Origin: JANJTY01 sp038257155
Lineage (GTDB): Bacteria; Pseudomonadota; Gammaproteobacteria; Xanthomonadales; Xanthomonadaceae
Assembly (NCBI GenBank): GCA_038257155.1
Contig: JBBSJP010000047.1
Coordinates: forward strand, 1 to 38,610
DNA: 38,610 bases
Reading direction: 5' to 3'
Both the position numbers and the translations under genes were made by a program. Positions within the stretch are counted from its first letter, which is position 1, and the number at the start of each line of letters is the position of its first letter. Shown here in pieces: positions 18,254 through 26,070 of this stretch. Below the pieces are notes generated by a model. It was not told the DNA's origin and ran no database searches. It saw only the letters and a list, made by a program, of their open reading frames with translations.

Positions 18254-19360
18254 ATGAAGATCCTTGTTACCGGTGCCGACGGTTTCATTGGCAAGAATCT
18301 GCGGGTTGCGCTGGGCGAGCGTGAAGGCTTCGAGGCACTGGCGATCAACCGAGGCAGCAGTGCAGCTGAGTTGGAGGCAGCGGTATCGGTGGCGGATGCT
18401 GTGGTGCATCTGGCTGGCGTCAATCGGCCGCAGGATCCTGCCGAGTTTGCTGCCGGGAATGCCGACTTCACGGCGCGCCTGGGTGAATTGCTTTCTGCTG
18501 TCGGACGCCCTGTGCCGGTGGCCTTCGCTTCATCCATCCAGGCCGGGCGCGACAATGCCTACGGAAAAAGCAAGCGCGTAGCCGAGGAACACCTGTCGCG
18601 CTACGCCGCTTCCAGCGGCGCGGCGGTAGCTGTCTACCGCCTGGCCAACGTCTTCGGCAAGTGGAGCCGGCCCAACTACAACTCGGCGGTTGCCACCTTT
18701 TGCCACAACATCGCGCGAGGCCTGCCGATCCAGATCAACGACCCTGCCGCGCCGCTGCGATTGGTGTACATCGATGACGTGGTGGCTGAGTTGCTACGTT
18801 TTCTGGATGAGCCGGGCCAGGGTGCACGCCTGGTTGAAGCCGGGCCCGAGTATTCAACTACCGTTGGCGAGCTGGCGGCGCAGATCGAGGCCTTTGGTGA
18901 AGTGCGCAAGAGCCTGGTAACGGAGCGCGTTGGCGTTGGGCTTGTTCGCGCGCTTTACTCAACTTACGTCAGCTTTTTGCCACCCGAATTCTTCAGCTAT
19001 GGCGTGCCGAAGCATGGCGACGCCCGCGGCGTGTTCGTCGAGATGCTGAAGACGCCGGACTGCGGCCAGTTCTCGTTCTTCACCGCCCATCCCGGCATCA
19101 CCCGTGGCGGGCACTATCACCACAGCAAAACCGAGAAGTTCCTGGTCATCAAGGGCAGGGCACGCTATCGATTCCGTCAGCTGCTGACTGACGAAGCCTT
19201 TGAAGTGGAGAGCCACGGCGAAGAGCCGCTGGTAGTGGAAACCATCCCCGGCTGGGCACATGACATCACCAACATCGGCGATGACGAACTGGTGGTGATG
19301 CTGTGGGCGAACGAGATCTTTGACAGGCAGCGGCCGGATACGGTGGCGAGCAGGGTTTGA
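18254..19360 (+). CDS. fnlB: Bifunctional epimerase/reductase for UDP-L-FucNAc (CapF/WbjC type)
   Basis: A 368-aa protein with the CapF layout: an N-terminal SDR reductase domain (VTGADGFIGKN at 5-15; Tyr103 and Lys107 in YGKSK) and a C-terminal cupin epimerase domain (about 250-368) with the metal site GHYHHSKTEKF at 286-296. It performs 3-epimerisation and 4-keto reduction of the FnlA product. It appears complete. Its last 102 bp, including the stop, are repeated almost perfectly at 20418-20519, and the stop overlaps the start of an FkbM gene (TTGA). In other organisms fnlC follows directly; here 2.3 kb intervene. Confidence 0.92.
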   Translation: MKILVTGADGFIGKNLRVALGEREGFEALAINRGSSAAELEAAVSVADAVVHLAGVNRPQDPAEFAAGNADFTARLGELLSAVGRPVPVAFASSIQAGRDNAYGKSKRVAEEHLSRYAASSGAAVAVYRLANVFGKWSRPNYNSAVATFCHNIARGLPIQINDPAAPLRLVYIDDVVAELLRFLDEPGQGARLVEAGPEYSTTVGELAAQIEAFGEVRKSLVTERVGVGLVRALYSTYVSFLPPEFFSYGVPKHGDARGVFVEMLKTPDCGQFSFFTAHPGITRGGHYHHSKTEKFLVIKGRARYRFRQLLTDEAFEVESHGEEPLVVETIPGWAHDITNIGDDELVVMLWANEIFDRQRPDTVASRV

Positions 19361-19361
19361 G
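19260..19361. repeat. 102-bp direct repeat, copy A (3' end of fnlB)
   Basis: Identical to 20418-20519 except for two transitions (19297 G/A; 19318 C/T), counted by eye. This copy is the natural 3' end of fnlB. The two copies are 1158 bp apart and enclose the FkbM gene, which marks that gene as part of an inserted or recombined segment. Confidence 0.93.
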
Positions 19362-20244
19362 CTTGCGATCTTTAAGCGCATTGCTGCGGTACGTTTGGCA
19401 GCACCCTCTGAATCGCGAGCACCGGATTGACGCGATCCTCAGGGTCGTCCGATGGCAGGTGGGCTCTCGCCTTCTTCCAGGTCCGGTGGCGGTTCCCTTC
19501 GTCGGAAGTGCCAAGCTGGTTCAGGAACGCGGCATGACAGGTGCTACGGGCAACTGGTACTGCGGGCTACATGAAGTCATGGAGATGGCGTTCGTTCTGC
19601 ATGTGTTGCGGGCTAGTGATCTGTTCGTGGACGTGGGAGCGAATGTTGGAAGCTATTCAGTGCTCGCGACCGGCGGTGTTGGCGCGCGTAGTCTGGCGCT
19701 TGAACCTGTTCCCTCGACTTTCGGCCGACTAGTTCGAAATGCCCAGATCAACGGCTTCGGCGACAAAATGACTTGCATGCAGGTCGGGGTTTCGTCGTCG
19801 CCCGGTACGCTGGCTTTTACTGCGGATCTGGATACCGTGAACCATGTAGTTGGCCCTGGGGAGGATGTCGCGGCAGTCAAAGTCAACGTAACCAGTCTGG
19901 ATGCCTTGCTGCCGGAACGCGATGCCGCTGTCATCAAGATCGATGTTGAGGGACATGAGCTGGCCGTGCTGCAAGGCGCGCATGCTGTGCTGTCGTCTCC
20001 TTGCCTTCTGGCGGTTGTCATGGAAACCAATGGAAGCGGGTCCCGCTACGGGATTGGCGATGAGGGGCTTTTTTCATGTATGGCCCAGCACGGGTTTGAT
20101 TGCTATCAGTACGATCCTTTTGCCCGCGAGCTTCTCGTTTCTGACGGAGGGGACGGGAACTCGATTTTTGTCCGAGACATCGAAGCCGTGCGCGAACGCA
20201 TCAGAAGCGCTCCACGCTTTGCGCTGGTCAATGGTGAGATTTAG
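19357..20244 (+). CDS. FkbM-family methyltransferase (inserted between fnlB and fnlC)
   Basis: A 295-aa FkbM-type SAM methyltransferase. Motif I FVDVGANVGSYS is at 90-101, LALEPVP at 113-119, and the hallmark VIKIDVEGHELAVLQGA starts at about 192. It is longer at the N-terminus than the copy at 4544 and only distantly similar, so it is not a recent duplicate. The TTG start overlaps the fnlB stop (TTGA), so it is translationally coupled even though it looks inserted. It probably methylates a sugar in the same glycan. Confidence 0.86.
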   Translation: MSLRSLSALLRYVWQHPLNREHRIDAILRVVRWQVGSRLLPGPVAVPFVGSAKLVQERGMTGATGNWYCGLHEVMEMAFVLHVLRASDLFVDVGANVGSYSVLATGGVGARSLALEPVPSTFGRLVRNAQINGFGDKMTCMQVGVSSSPGTLAFTADLDTVNHVVGPGEDVAAVKVNVTSLDALLPERDAAVIKIDVEGHELAVLQGAHAVLSSPCLLAVVMETNGSGSRYGIGDEGLFSCMAQHGFDCYQYDPFARELLVSDGGDGNSIFVRDIEAVRERIRSAPRFALVNGEI

Positions 20245-20417
20245 CTTGTGGCTGATTACCTCGCAACCACGACTGGCATTTCGGCCGAGCGGTTGGATTT
20301 GCACTGGGGGCCATATGGGCGCCGTAAGAAGATCTAGTGTCCCCACCATCGTCCGCACGCTCCCCAGGTTCATCCGTCGCGTGTGATTTCGGCGACTGCA
20401 CTGCGCGCGCCTGGCCT
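20245..20417. other. Non-coding tail of the inserted segment
   Basis: No gene is recognised. A 29-codon frame (GTG 20249 to TAG 20338) gives a peptide starting VADYLATTTG and ending YGRRKKI, which might be the truncated beginning of a lost gene. The last few bases before 20418 still resemble fnlB (GGCCTATGACATC versus GGCACATGACATC), so the duplicated homology fades rather than ending sharply. Confidence 0.4.
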
Positions 20418-20519
20418 ATGACATCACCAACATCGGCGATGACGAACTGGTGGTAATGCTGTGGGCGAACGAGATTTTTGACAGGCAGCGGCCGGATACG
20501 GTGGCGAGCAGGGTTTGAG
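20418..20519 (+). pseudogene. 102-bp direct repeat, copy B (orphan fnlB 3' end)
   Basis: This repeats 19260-19361 at 100/102 positions and encodes the last 33 residues of FnlB (reading DITNIGDDELV...) plus the stop, with no promoter, start or upstream SDR part. It is a fragment. It is most simply explained as the original or donor 3' end left behind when the FkbM segment was recombined into the locus. Confidence 0.88.
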
Positions 20520-20618
20520 GGTTAACGTCCCCGAAACGGCAGTCGTTGCGTTTGTTGCGTTTATTGCGGATAGCTGAGACGCTACACACTCCTCACAACG
20601 TGATTGATGGAAAGCACC

Positions 20619-21074
20619 ATGAACGCCGCCATTCGCGAACTCCCGCCGCTGCTGCCGACGCAACAGGATGCCGAGCTGGCGCGCACCAGCGGCAGGTTGC
20701 TGGCAGCCTGCATTGGCACTGGCGCCACCGCGCGGCTGCGCGTTTTTGATGGCGATGAAGAGATCGAGGTGCCGGTTGCGGCTTTGCGGATGCTTGTGGA
20801 CATCCTGGCCAACATGGCGGAGGGCAATGCCATCAGCCTGGTACCAATCCACGCCGAGTTGACTACCCAGCAGGCGGCGGATTTCCTGGGCGTTTCACGC
20901 CCGCATCTGGTTGGACTGGTGGAGCAAGGCCACATTCCGCATCACAAGGTGGGGACACATCGCCGGATTTATTTCCGTGACTTGATGGCATACCGCAAGG
21001 CGCGCATGGGTCAAAGTCAGGCCGCACTGGAAGCGTTGGCGGAACAGGCGCAGAAGCTGGGCATGGGGTACTGA
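20619..21074 (+). CDS. HTH (excisionase-type) antitoxin of a PIN toxin pair
   Basis: A 151-aa protein. Residues 81-125 form an MerR/excisionase-like helix-turn-helix (LTTQQAADFLGVSRPHLVGL then KVGTHRRIYFRDLMAY). The N-terminal part (about 1-75) is acidic and unrecognised. Proteins of this design are encoded directly before PIN-domain toxins of the PIN_3 type and act as antitoxin and autoregulator. ATG 20619 has GGAAAG just upstream; ATG 20607 in frame is an alternative. The PIN gene begins 4 nt after the stop. Confidence 0.82.
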   Translation: MNAAIRELPPLLPTQQDAELARTSGRLLAACIGTGATARLRVFDGDEEIEVPVAALRMLVDILANMAEGNAISLVPIHAELTTQQAADFLGVSRPHLVGLVEQGHIPHHKVGTHRRIYFRDLMAYRKARMGQSQAALEALAEQAQKLGMGY

Positions 21075-21078
21075 GCTA

Positions 21079-21651
21079 GTGTCGTCCAGCTTCGTGGCAG
21101 TGTTCGACGCCTGCGTGCTGTACCCGGCGCCGCTGCGTGATTTGTTGATGCATCTGTCACTGACCGGGCTGTTCCGTGCGCGCTGGACTGATCGCATTCA
21201 CGACGAATGGATCGACGCGGTGCTGCGAAACCGCGCGGACCTCACTCGCGAGCAGCTGGACTGGACACGCGCGCAGATGAACGAAGCCGTCCCAGATTGC
21301 CTGGTCAGCGGCTACGAAGGACTCGAAGCCAGCCTGGAATTGCCAGATCCAGACGACCGCCACGTGTTGGCTGCTGCCATCAAGTGCGGCGCCGGCGCGA
21401 TCGTCACCTACAATCTGCGCGATTTTCCTGCCCCAGTGTTGGAACCTCTAGGCATCAGCGCCCAGCATCCGGACCAGTTCATCGAGCACGCGTTCGATCT
21501 GGATCCCGTTGCAGCCTGCAGCGCTGTGCGCTCCTTGCGCGGCATGCTGCGTCACCCGCCGCGTTCGGCAGAGGCGTTACTCGATACCTACCAGAACCTT
21601 GGGTTGGCAAGTACGGTAGCTGCGCTTCGGCCGTACACAGAATCGCTTTGA
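21079..21651 (+). CDS. PIN-domain toxin (PIN_3 type ribonuclease)
   Basis: A 190-aa PIN-domain protein, larger than classical VapC. Acidic active-site candidates are Asp10 (VFDACVLYP), Glu43 (HDEW), Asp92/Asp93 (PDPDDRHV) and Asp115 (YNLRDFP); RWTDRIHDEW is typical of the PIN_3 family. PIN toxins cleave RNA. Start GTG 21079. With the preceding HTH gene it forms a TA module inside the UDP-FucNAc genes, 31 nt before fnlC, so transcription of fnlC may pass through it. It appears intact. Confidence 0.85.
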   Translation: MSSSFVAVFDACVLYPAPLRDLLMHLSLTGLFRARWTDRIHDEWIDAVLRNRADLTREQLDWTRAQMNEAVPDCLVSGYEGLEASLELPDPDDRHVLAAAIKCGAGAIVTYNLRDFPAPVLEPLGISAQHPDQFIEHAFDLDPVAACSAVRSLRGMLRHPPRSAEALLDTYQNLGLASTVAALRPYTESL

Positions 21652-21682
21652 TCCCAATGAAACTTACGACGGGCACCCCAGC

Positions 21683-22819
21683 ATGAACGTGCGCAAATTG
21701 AAGGTTGCCACCATCGTCGGCACCCGCCCCGAGATCATCCGCCTGTCGCGCGTGATTCCGGCGCTGGATGTGCACTGCGATCACGTGCTGGTGCATACCG
21801 GCCAGAACTACGACTACGAACTCAACGGCATCTTCTTCGACGATCTGGGCATCCGGAAACCGGACCACTTTCTGGAAGCCGCTGGCACCACCGGCGCAGA
21901 GACCATCGGCAAGGTCATCATTGCTGTCGACGCAGCGTTGGCCGAGATCCAGCCCGATGCGGTGCTGGTGTTGGGTGATACCAACAGTTGTCTTGCTGTG
22001 ATTCCGGCCAAGCGTCGAAAGATCCCCACCTTCCACATGGAGGCGGGCAATCGCTGCTTCGATATGCGTGTGCCTGAGGAGATCAACCGCCGCATCGTCG
22101 ATCACACGGCCGACATCAACCTTACCTACAGCGACATTGCGCGCGAGTACCTGCTCGCTGAAGGGCTGCCGGCGGATCGCGTGATCAAGACAGGCAGCCC
22201 GATGTGCGAGGTGCTTGCGCATAACGCTCCGCGCATTGCGGCTTCCGATGCGTTGCAGCGGCTTGATTTGGAGCCCGGGCGCTACTTTGTGGTGAGCGCG
22301 CATCGCGAGGAGAACATCGACTCCGATAGCAATTTTGCGGGCCTGGTCGAGATTCTGAACGCGGTCGCGGCGACCTATGAAATGCCGGTGGTAGTGACCA
22401 CACATCCGCGAACGCGCAAGCGCATTGACGCCGCGGGTGTCACGCTGGACGCGCGGGTGCAGTTGCTAAAGCCGCTGGGCTTCAGCGACTACGTGCGCTT
22501 GCAGAAAGACGCGATGGCGGTGCTGTCGGACAGCGGCACGATCAACGAGGAAGCCTCTATCCTGAATTTCCGCGCACTGAACCTGCGCGATGCGCATGAG
22601 CGGCCGGAAGGGATGGAGGAGGCTGTCGTGATGATGGTGGGCATGAACGTCGAGCGGGTGATGCAAGGTTTACGGATTCTGGAGTCGCAGCCGGTTGGCG
22701 AGGAACGCTTGCTGCGGCAGGTGGCTGACTACAGCATGCCGAATGTCTCGGAGAAGGTGGTTCGCATCATCCACAGCTATGTGGACTATGTGAATCGGGT
22801 GGTTTGGAAGAAGTATTGA
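21683..22819 (+). CDS. fnlC: UDP-N-acetyl-sugar 2-epimerase making UDP-L-FucNAc (WecB/CapG type)
   Basis: A 378-aa non-hydrolysing 2-epimerase of the WecB fold. It shows IVGTRPEIIRLS at the N-terminus, LVHTGQNYDYELN (36-48), VLGDTNSCLA (96-105), HMEAGNRC (118-125) and the late SDSGTINEEASIL motif that binds UDP. The NRC-FDMRVPEEINRR segment and the PEGMEEAV tail point to the CapG/WbjD/FnlC subgroup, which converts UDP-L-PneNAc (talo) to UDP-L-FucNAc. It completes the FnlA-FnlB-FnlC pathway despite the 2.3-kb interruption. Start ATG 21683. Confidence 0.92.
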   Translation: MNVRKLKVATIVGTRPEIIRLSRVIPALDVHCDHVLVHTGQNYDYELNGIFFDDLGIRKPDHFLEAAGTTGAETIGKVIIAVDAALAEIQPDAVLVLGDTNSCLAVIPAKRRKIPTFHMEAGNRCFDMRVPEEINRRIVDHTADINLTYSDIAREYLLAEGLPADRVIKTGSPMCEVLAHNAPRIAASDALQRLDLEPGRYFVVSAHREENIDSDSNFAGLVEILNAVAATYEMPVVVTTHPRTRKRIDAAGVTLDARVQLLKPLGFSDYVRLQKDAMAVLSDSGTINEEASILNFRALNLRDAHERPEGMEEAVVMMVGMNVERVMQGLRILESQPVGEERLLRQVADYSMPNVSEKVVRIIHSYVDYVNRVVWKKY

Positions 22820-22873
22820 GTTGGATGTTGAGGTTTCCAGGGGGCGTTCTCAAGGTGTCTCAATTCCTGCAAT

Positions 22874-22937
22874 GTGGTTCGAGACGCCCTCTCGATCGCG
22901 CTGTGCGCGCCTCGATGGCTCCTCACCACGAACGGAT
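22874..22937. repeat. Dispersed repeat with ends GTGGTTCGAGACG / CTCCTCACCACGAACGG
   Basis: The block begins GTGGTTCGAGACG and ends CTCCTCACCACGAACGG. The same ends, in inverted orientation, occur at about 24491-24550 inside the MITE-like element, so this belongs to a dispersed family with a variable middle. It lies in the 273-nt gap between fnlC and the next GT gene, which otherwise shows no gene. Confidence 0.6.
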
Positions 22938-23092
22938 AAGAAAATGACCGTTGCCCTGGGGTCAACTGCGTTTTGCGTCGAACGGTCGTGCCGCCGGGTT
23001 TGTCGTTGATAGTGAATCTCCTAGGCAACTCGCCCGAAGTGTCTCCGTTGCTGGGAACAGTGGTGCTGCCCGATGAGTAGTGCGGAGTTCTG

Positions 23093-24280
23093 ATGCGTTT
23101 GTTGCTGGTGGCTGATACGTATTGGCCTGCGACTATCTCGGGTGCGCTGCAGTTGCGGGACCTCGCCGAGGCGCTGGTTCGGCAGGGGCATCGGCCTTTG
23201 GTGCTTGTTCCGTACTCGGGTGCAGGTCCGCGCTGGCAGCTGGACGATGTTGACGGAGTGCAGGTGCTGCGGGTGCGGGCTCCGCGTACCAAGGATGTCT
23301 CCTACCTCAGGCGCGCGTATGCCGAGTTCCGCTTGCCCTGGGTCTTGCGACGCGGCCTGCTATCCAGCCCTCTGGGTGGCGAGCGCTGGGAAGGCGTTGT
23401 CTGGTACTCGCCGACGATCTTCCTGGGGCCGGTGGTTCGCTGGGCGATGCGCAGTAGTGCGTGCCGCAGCTACCTGATCTTGCGGGATCTGTTTCCCGAT
23501 TGGGCTGCAGACGCGGGGGTATTGAAGCGCGGCGGCCTGGCGCACAAGGCGCTCAAGGCGGTAGAGCGGTTTCAGTACAAACAGGCTGACGTAATCGGCG
23601 TGCAAACTCCCGCCAACGTTTCCATCGTCGCCCGCGATGCGCCAGGAGCGACGATCGAAGTGCTGCACAACTGGCTGGCTGCGCCTGTGCCCAGTGAGTC
23701 TGGCGCGTCCTCCGCTTTGCTCGGAAAGCTGGAGGGTAGAAAAGTCTTTGTGTATGCGGGAAACATGGGCGTTGCACAGGACCTGGATGCCTTTGTCGAA
23801 CTAGCTCTCCGCATTCGCGGACGTGCGGATATTGGATTCCTGTTGGTCGGTCGTGGCAGCGAGTTCGCACGGCTTGGTCGTAAGGTCCAAGACCTGGGGC
23901 TGGACAACATCGTTGTCGAGGAACAAGTGTCGCCCGCCGAACTGAGTGTGCTGCTGACGCGGTGCCATGCGGGCATCATCGCGCTGCATCCGGCACATGG
24001 CACCCACAACATTCCGGGGAAGCTGCTCACCTACCTGCACGCAGGACTACCAGTGCTCGCGCGGGTCAATCCGGGCAACGATCTGCATGCGCTGGTGATG
24101 GAAGAACGTGTGGGTGCATCGGTGATGGGTGACTCGATCGACGATCTCGTCCTCGCCGCAACGAGTCTTGCCGACGATGGCCCCGGTTGTGAAGCCATGG
24201 GCCGCGCAGGTCGCGCCTTGGCGTTGCGCTTGTTTTCACCGGATAGCGCTGCGGCGCAGGTCGCGAAGTCGTTCGGGTGA
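23093..24280 (+). CDS. WbuB/WbjE-like glycosyltransferase, probable L-FucNAc transferase
   Basis: A 395-aa GT4-family enzyme resembling WbuB. It has LLVADTYWPATISGALQLRD at the N-terminus, LILRDLFPDWAADAGVL near 126 (the WbuB-type 'RDlfPdwa' segment), VFVYAGNMGVAQDLD opening the donor domain, and HAGIIALHPAHGTHNIPGKLLTYL in place of the classical EX7E loop. WbuB/WbjE proteins accompany UDP-L-FucNAc genes and transfer FucNAc, so position after fnlC supports that role (inference). It is the last gene of the + strand glycan block before repeats and the RiPP module. Confidence 0.85.
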   Translation: MRLLLVADTYWPATISGALQLRDLAEALVRQGHRPLVLVPYSGAGPRWQLDDVDGVQVLRVRAPRTKDVSYLRRAYAEFRLPWVLRRGLLSSPLGGERWEGVVWYSPTIFLGPVVRWAMRSSACRSYLILRDLFPDWAADAGVLKRGGLAHKALKAVERFQYKQADVIGVQTPANVSIVARDAPGATIEVLHNWLAAPVPSESGASSALLGKLEGRKVFVYAGNMGVAQDLDAFVELALRIRGRADIGFLLVGRGSEFARLGRKVQDLGLDNIVVEEQVSPAELSVLLTRCHAGIIALHPAHGTHNIPGKLLTYLHAGLPVLARVNPGNDLHALVMEERVGASVMGDSIDDLVLAATSLADDGPGCEAMGRAGRALALRLFSPDSAAAQVAKSFG

Positions 24281-24322
24281 TTTATCGGCGGCTTTGGGCT
24301 GTGGCGACAGCTTGGGCTTCCC

Positions 24323-24359
24323 GCAGCGGCGCATCAAGATGCGCCCTCCAAGAGCGCAA
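24323..24359. repeat. Solo REP-like palindrome
   Basis: A single copy of the repeat GCGCATCAAGATGCGCCCTC found at the right end of the REPIN-like elements at 32953, 34393 and 36874. It lies 43 nt after the WbuB-like gene and may act as a transcript end. No left-hand partner is present. Confidence 0.7.
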
Positions 24360-24410
24360 CTCGGCATTACCTTTGGGTGTTGGGAGAGCGTCGCTCAAGA
24401 ACAAGCGTTG

Positions 24411-24714
24411 TCCTGATTACCCATGTCCCTCAGCCTAACTTGCGCAGGGCCAGATAAGTCGTTGATAGACATGGGCTGTAGTAATTTTTACCGTTCGTGG
24501 TGAGGAGGGCCGAGCGAGACCGAGGGTCGAGGCGGGCCGTCTCGAACCACCTTCGCGGGACCCTTCGAGACACCGGGCCTCGGTCTTCGACCTCGTTCGG
24601 CGGCTACGCCGCTGCGCCTTCGCTATGCTTGGTCCCGGCTCCTCAGGGCGAACGGGAGAGGGGGAAGCGGGAGCCTCGCTCGCAAACATGGCTGAGGGAC
24701 ATGGGTAATCAGGA
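24411..24714. mobile_element. 304-bp MITE-like element with perfect TIRs and TSD
   Basis: The ends are perfect 25-bp inverted repeats: 24411-24435 (TCCTGATTACCCATG...) and 24690-24714 (...CATGGGTAATCAGGA), with weaker complementarity inward (TTGCG in each arm). The element is flanked by a 6-bp direct repeat GCGTTG at 24405-24410 and 24715-24720, a target-site duplication. It encodes no protein. The interior contains two facing halves of a dispersed repeat (CCGTTCGTGGTGAGGAG... and ...CTCCTCAGGGCGAACGG), able to form a large hairpin. It is best read as a non-autonomous element mobilised by a transposase elsewhere; the family is not assigned. Confidence 0.85.
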
Positions 24715-24795
24715 GCGTTGTTGAGATTTTCCAGCGCCACTAATGTATGAACCTATGAAGCCCTCAGTTTCTCAGTTGTTCCAGATCCAAGGGCA

Positions 24796-25911
24796 ATGAC
24801 CAGACCTGTGTTCACAGCGGGCCGGAAAAGGCTGGCGGAAATTCTGAGCGGCCAAGCGGATGACTGGACCCCGCAAACGCCAGGCGAACTGCAGGACTGG
24901 CTGGAGGTTGCTAGGGAGGAGGGTGTTATCAATCCTCTGGTCGATCGCTGGTGCAAGCAGGTGGATCAGGAGTGGCTGAAGCAGGAGCTTTCAGCAGTTT
25001 TGCACGCTGCTGTCGGGCTCTCGATGGCCTACCGCGTCGAGGCAACGCGCGTTCTTGAGGCTATCAGTAGTCGCGGGTTGCGCGTCTTGGTACTCAAGGG
25101 CGCTGCGCTGTCGCATTGGTTGTATCCGCAGCCTCATCTGCGCTACTGCGGGGACCTGGATGTTTTGTTCGCGTCACGCGACGAGGCTGGTGAGGCGGTG
25201 ACTTTGCTCCAGGATCTTGGTTACAGCGAGGGCTCGGAACAGGGCTCCGAGAGCTACGAGTTGTCGCGCAGACGCGCTGCGGGAGATCGATTCGGTGTGG
25301 AGCTGGACATTCATTGGCGGCTGATCAATGCCCCCGTGTATGCGAACAGGTTGCCCTTCGATTGCCTTTGGGACGAGTCAATTCCGCTGCCGGCTTTGGG
25401 AGAGGAAGCTCGATGTCTCTTGCCGCGGCATGCATTGCTGCACTCGGCCATGAACCGGGTGGTCAATCTGTATGCGGCGGCGGACGATAATCTGAAGTGC
25501 CTCTACGACATCCATCTCTTGGCTGCACAAACATTGCAGGAGGATTGGCCGCAGGTGATGGAGTTGGCGGCTTCTGCTGGCTTGTGCGGGACGATGCTTT
25601 CAGGACTGGGTGAGTCGCGACGGCTGTTCGGAACTGCAATTCCCGGTTTTGTGCTCACAGATCTCGCGCAGCAACAGGAGACAGAGAGTCTCGACGCAGA
25701 TCGACTTGATCGCTGGCTATACATGCAGAAGGCTAGCCTGATGGCTCTGCCCTGGCGAATGCGATGCAAGTGGGTGTGGCAGCGTTTGCTTCCGCCTGAC
25801 TCGTACTTGCAAAGTATGTACGGGAAGAATCTGGGAGTGGGGCAGCTGCTTCTGGCCCGGGGAAGAGCGCTTCTTCGTCGCGTCGTCGCGGCGTTGCGAA
25901 TGTCGGGTTGA
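24796..25911 (+). CDS. Nucleotidyltransferase-fold protein of RiPP/lasso-type clusters
   Basis: A 371-aa protein of the NTP_transf_5 type often annotated 'nucleotidyltransferase family protein' beside lasso and HprK/PqqD-type peptide genes. It has VLVLKGAALSHWLYP (97-111), HLRYCGDLDVLF (114-125; Asp120 and Asp122 as the metal pair) and VELDIHWRL as the third strand. Some lasso clusters use such a protein to modify the peptide's C-terminus or a phosphate on it; the role here is inferred from neighbours. It is convergent with the kinase gene; 130 nt holding an inverted repeat separate them. The MITE lies 81 nt upstream. Confidence 0.82.
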   Translation: MTRPVFTAGRKRLAEILSGQADDWTPQTPGELQDWLEVAREEGVINPLVDRWCKQVDQEWLKQELSAVLHAAVGLSMAYRVEATRVLEAISSRGLRVLVLKGAALSHWLYPQPHLRYCGDLDVLFASRDEAGEAVTLLQDLGYSEGSEQGSESYELSRRRAAGDRFGVELDIHWRLINAPVYANRLPFDCLWDESIPLPALGEEARCLLPRHALLHSAMNRVVNLYAAADDNLKCLYDIHLLAAQTLQEDWPQVMELAASAGLCGTMLSGLGESRRLFGTAIPGFVLTDLAQQQETESLDADRLDRWLYMQKASLMALPWRMRCKWVWQRLLPPDSYLQSMYGKNLGVGQLLLARGRALLRRVVAALRMSG

Positions 25912-25925
25912 ACTTCGTCATTGTG

Positions 25926-26070
25926 GGTTGGTGCTGAGCGTAGCAAAGCCCAACGTGGCGACGTGTTTGGGTTTCGGGTTGTGCTTGGATGTTTCAATTC
26001 GATAGGTGCCAGTTCCTTGGCATGACTTGGGATCCCGCATCGTTGGGCTTTGCTACGCTCAGCACCAACC
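25926..26070. repeat. Perfect 30-bp inverted repeat between convergent genes
   Basis: 25926-25955 and 26041-26070 are exact reverse complements (30 bp), separated by 85 nt. Each arm is a variant of the dispersed TTGGGCTTCGCTGCGCTCAG repeat seen at 34554, 34888, 35808, 36642 and 36818. The right arm ends on the first base of the kinase stop codon. The pair can form a large stem in either transcript and may end transcription from both sides. Confidence 0.85.

Noticed and set aside
20249..20338. 29-codon peptide after the inserted FkbM gene
   Set aside because: It has no ribosome-binding site, no homology I recognise and lies in the debris of the recombination junction.
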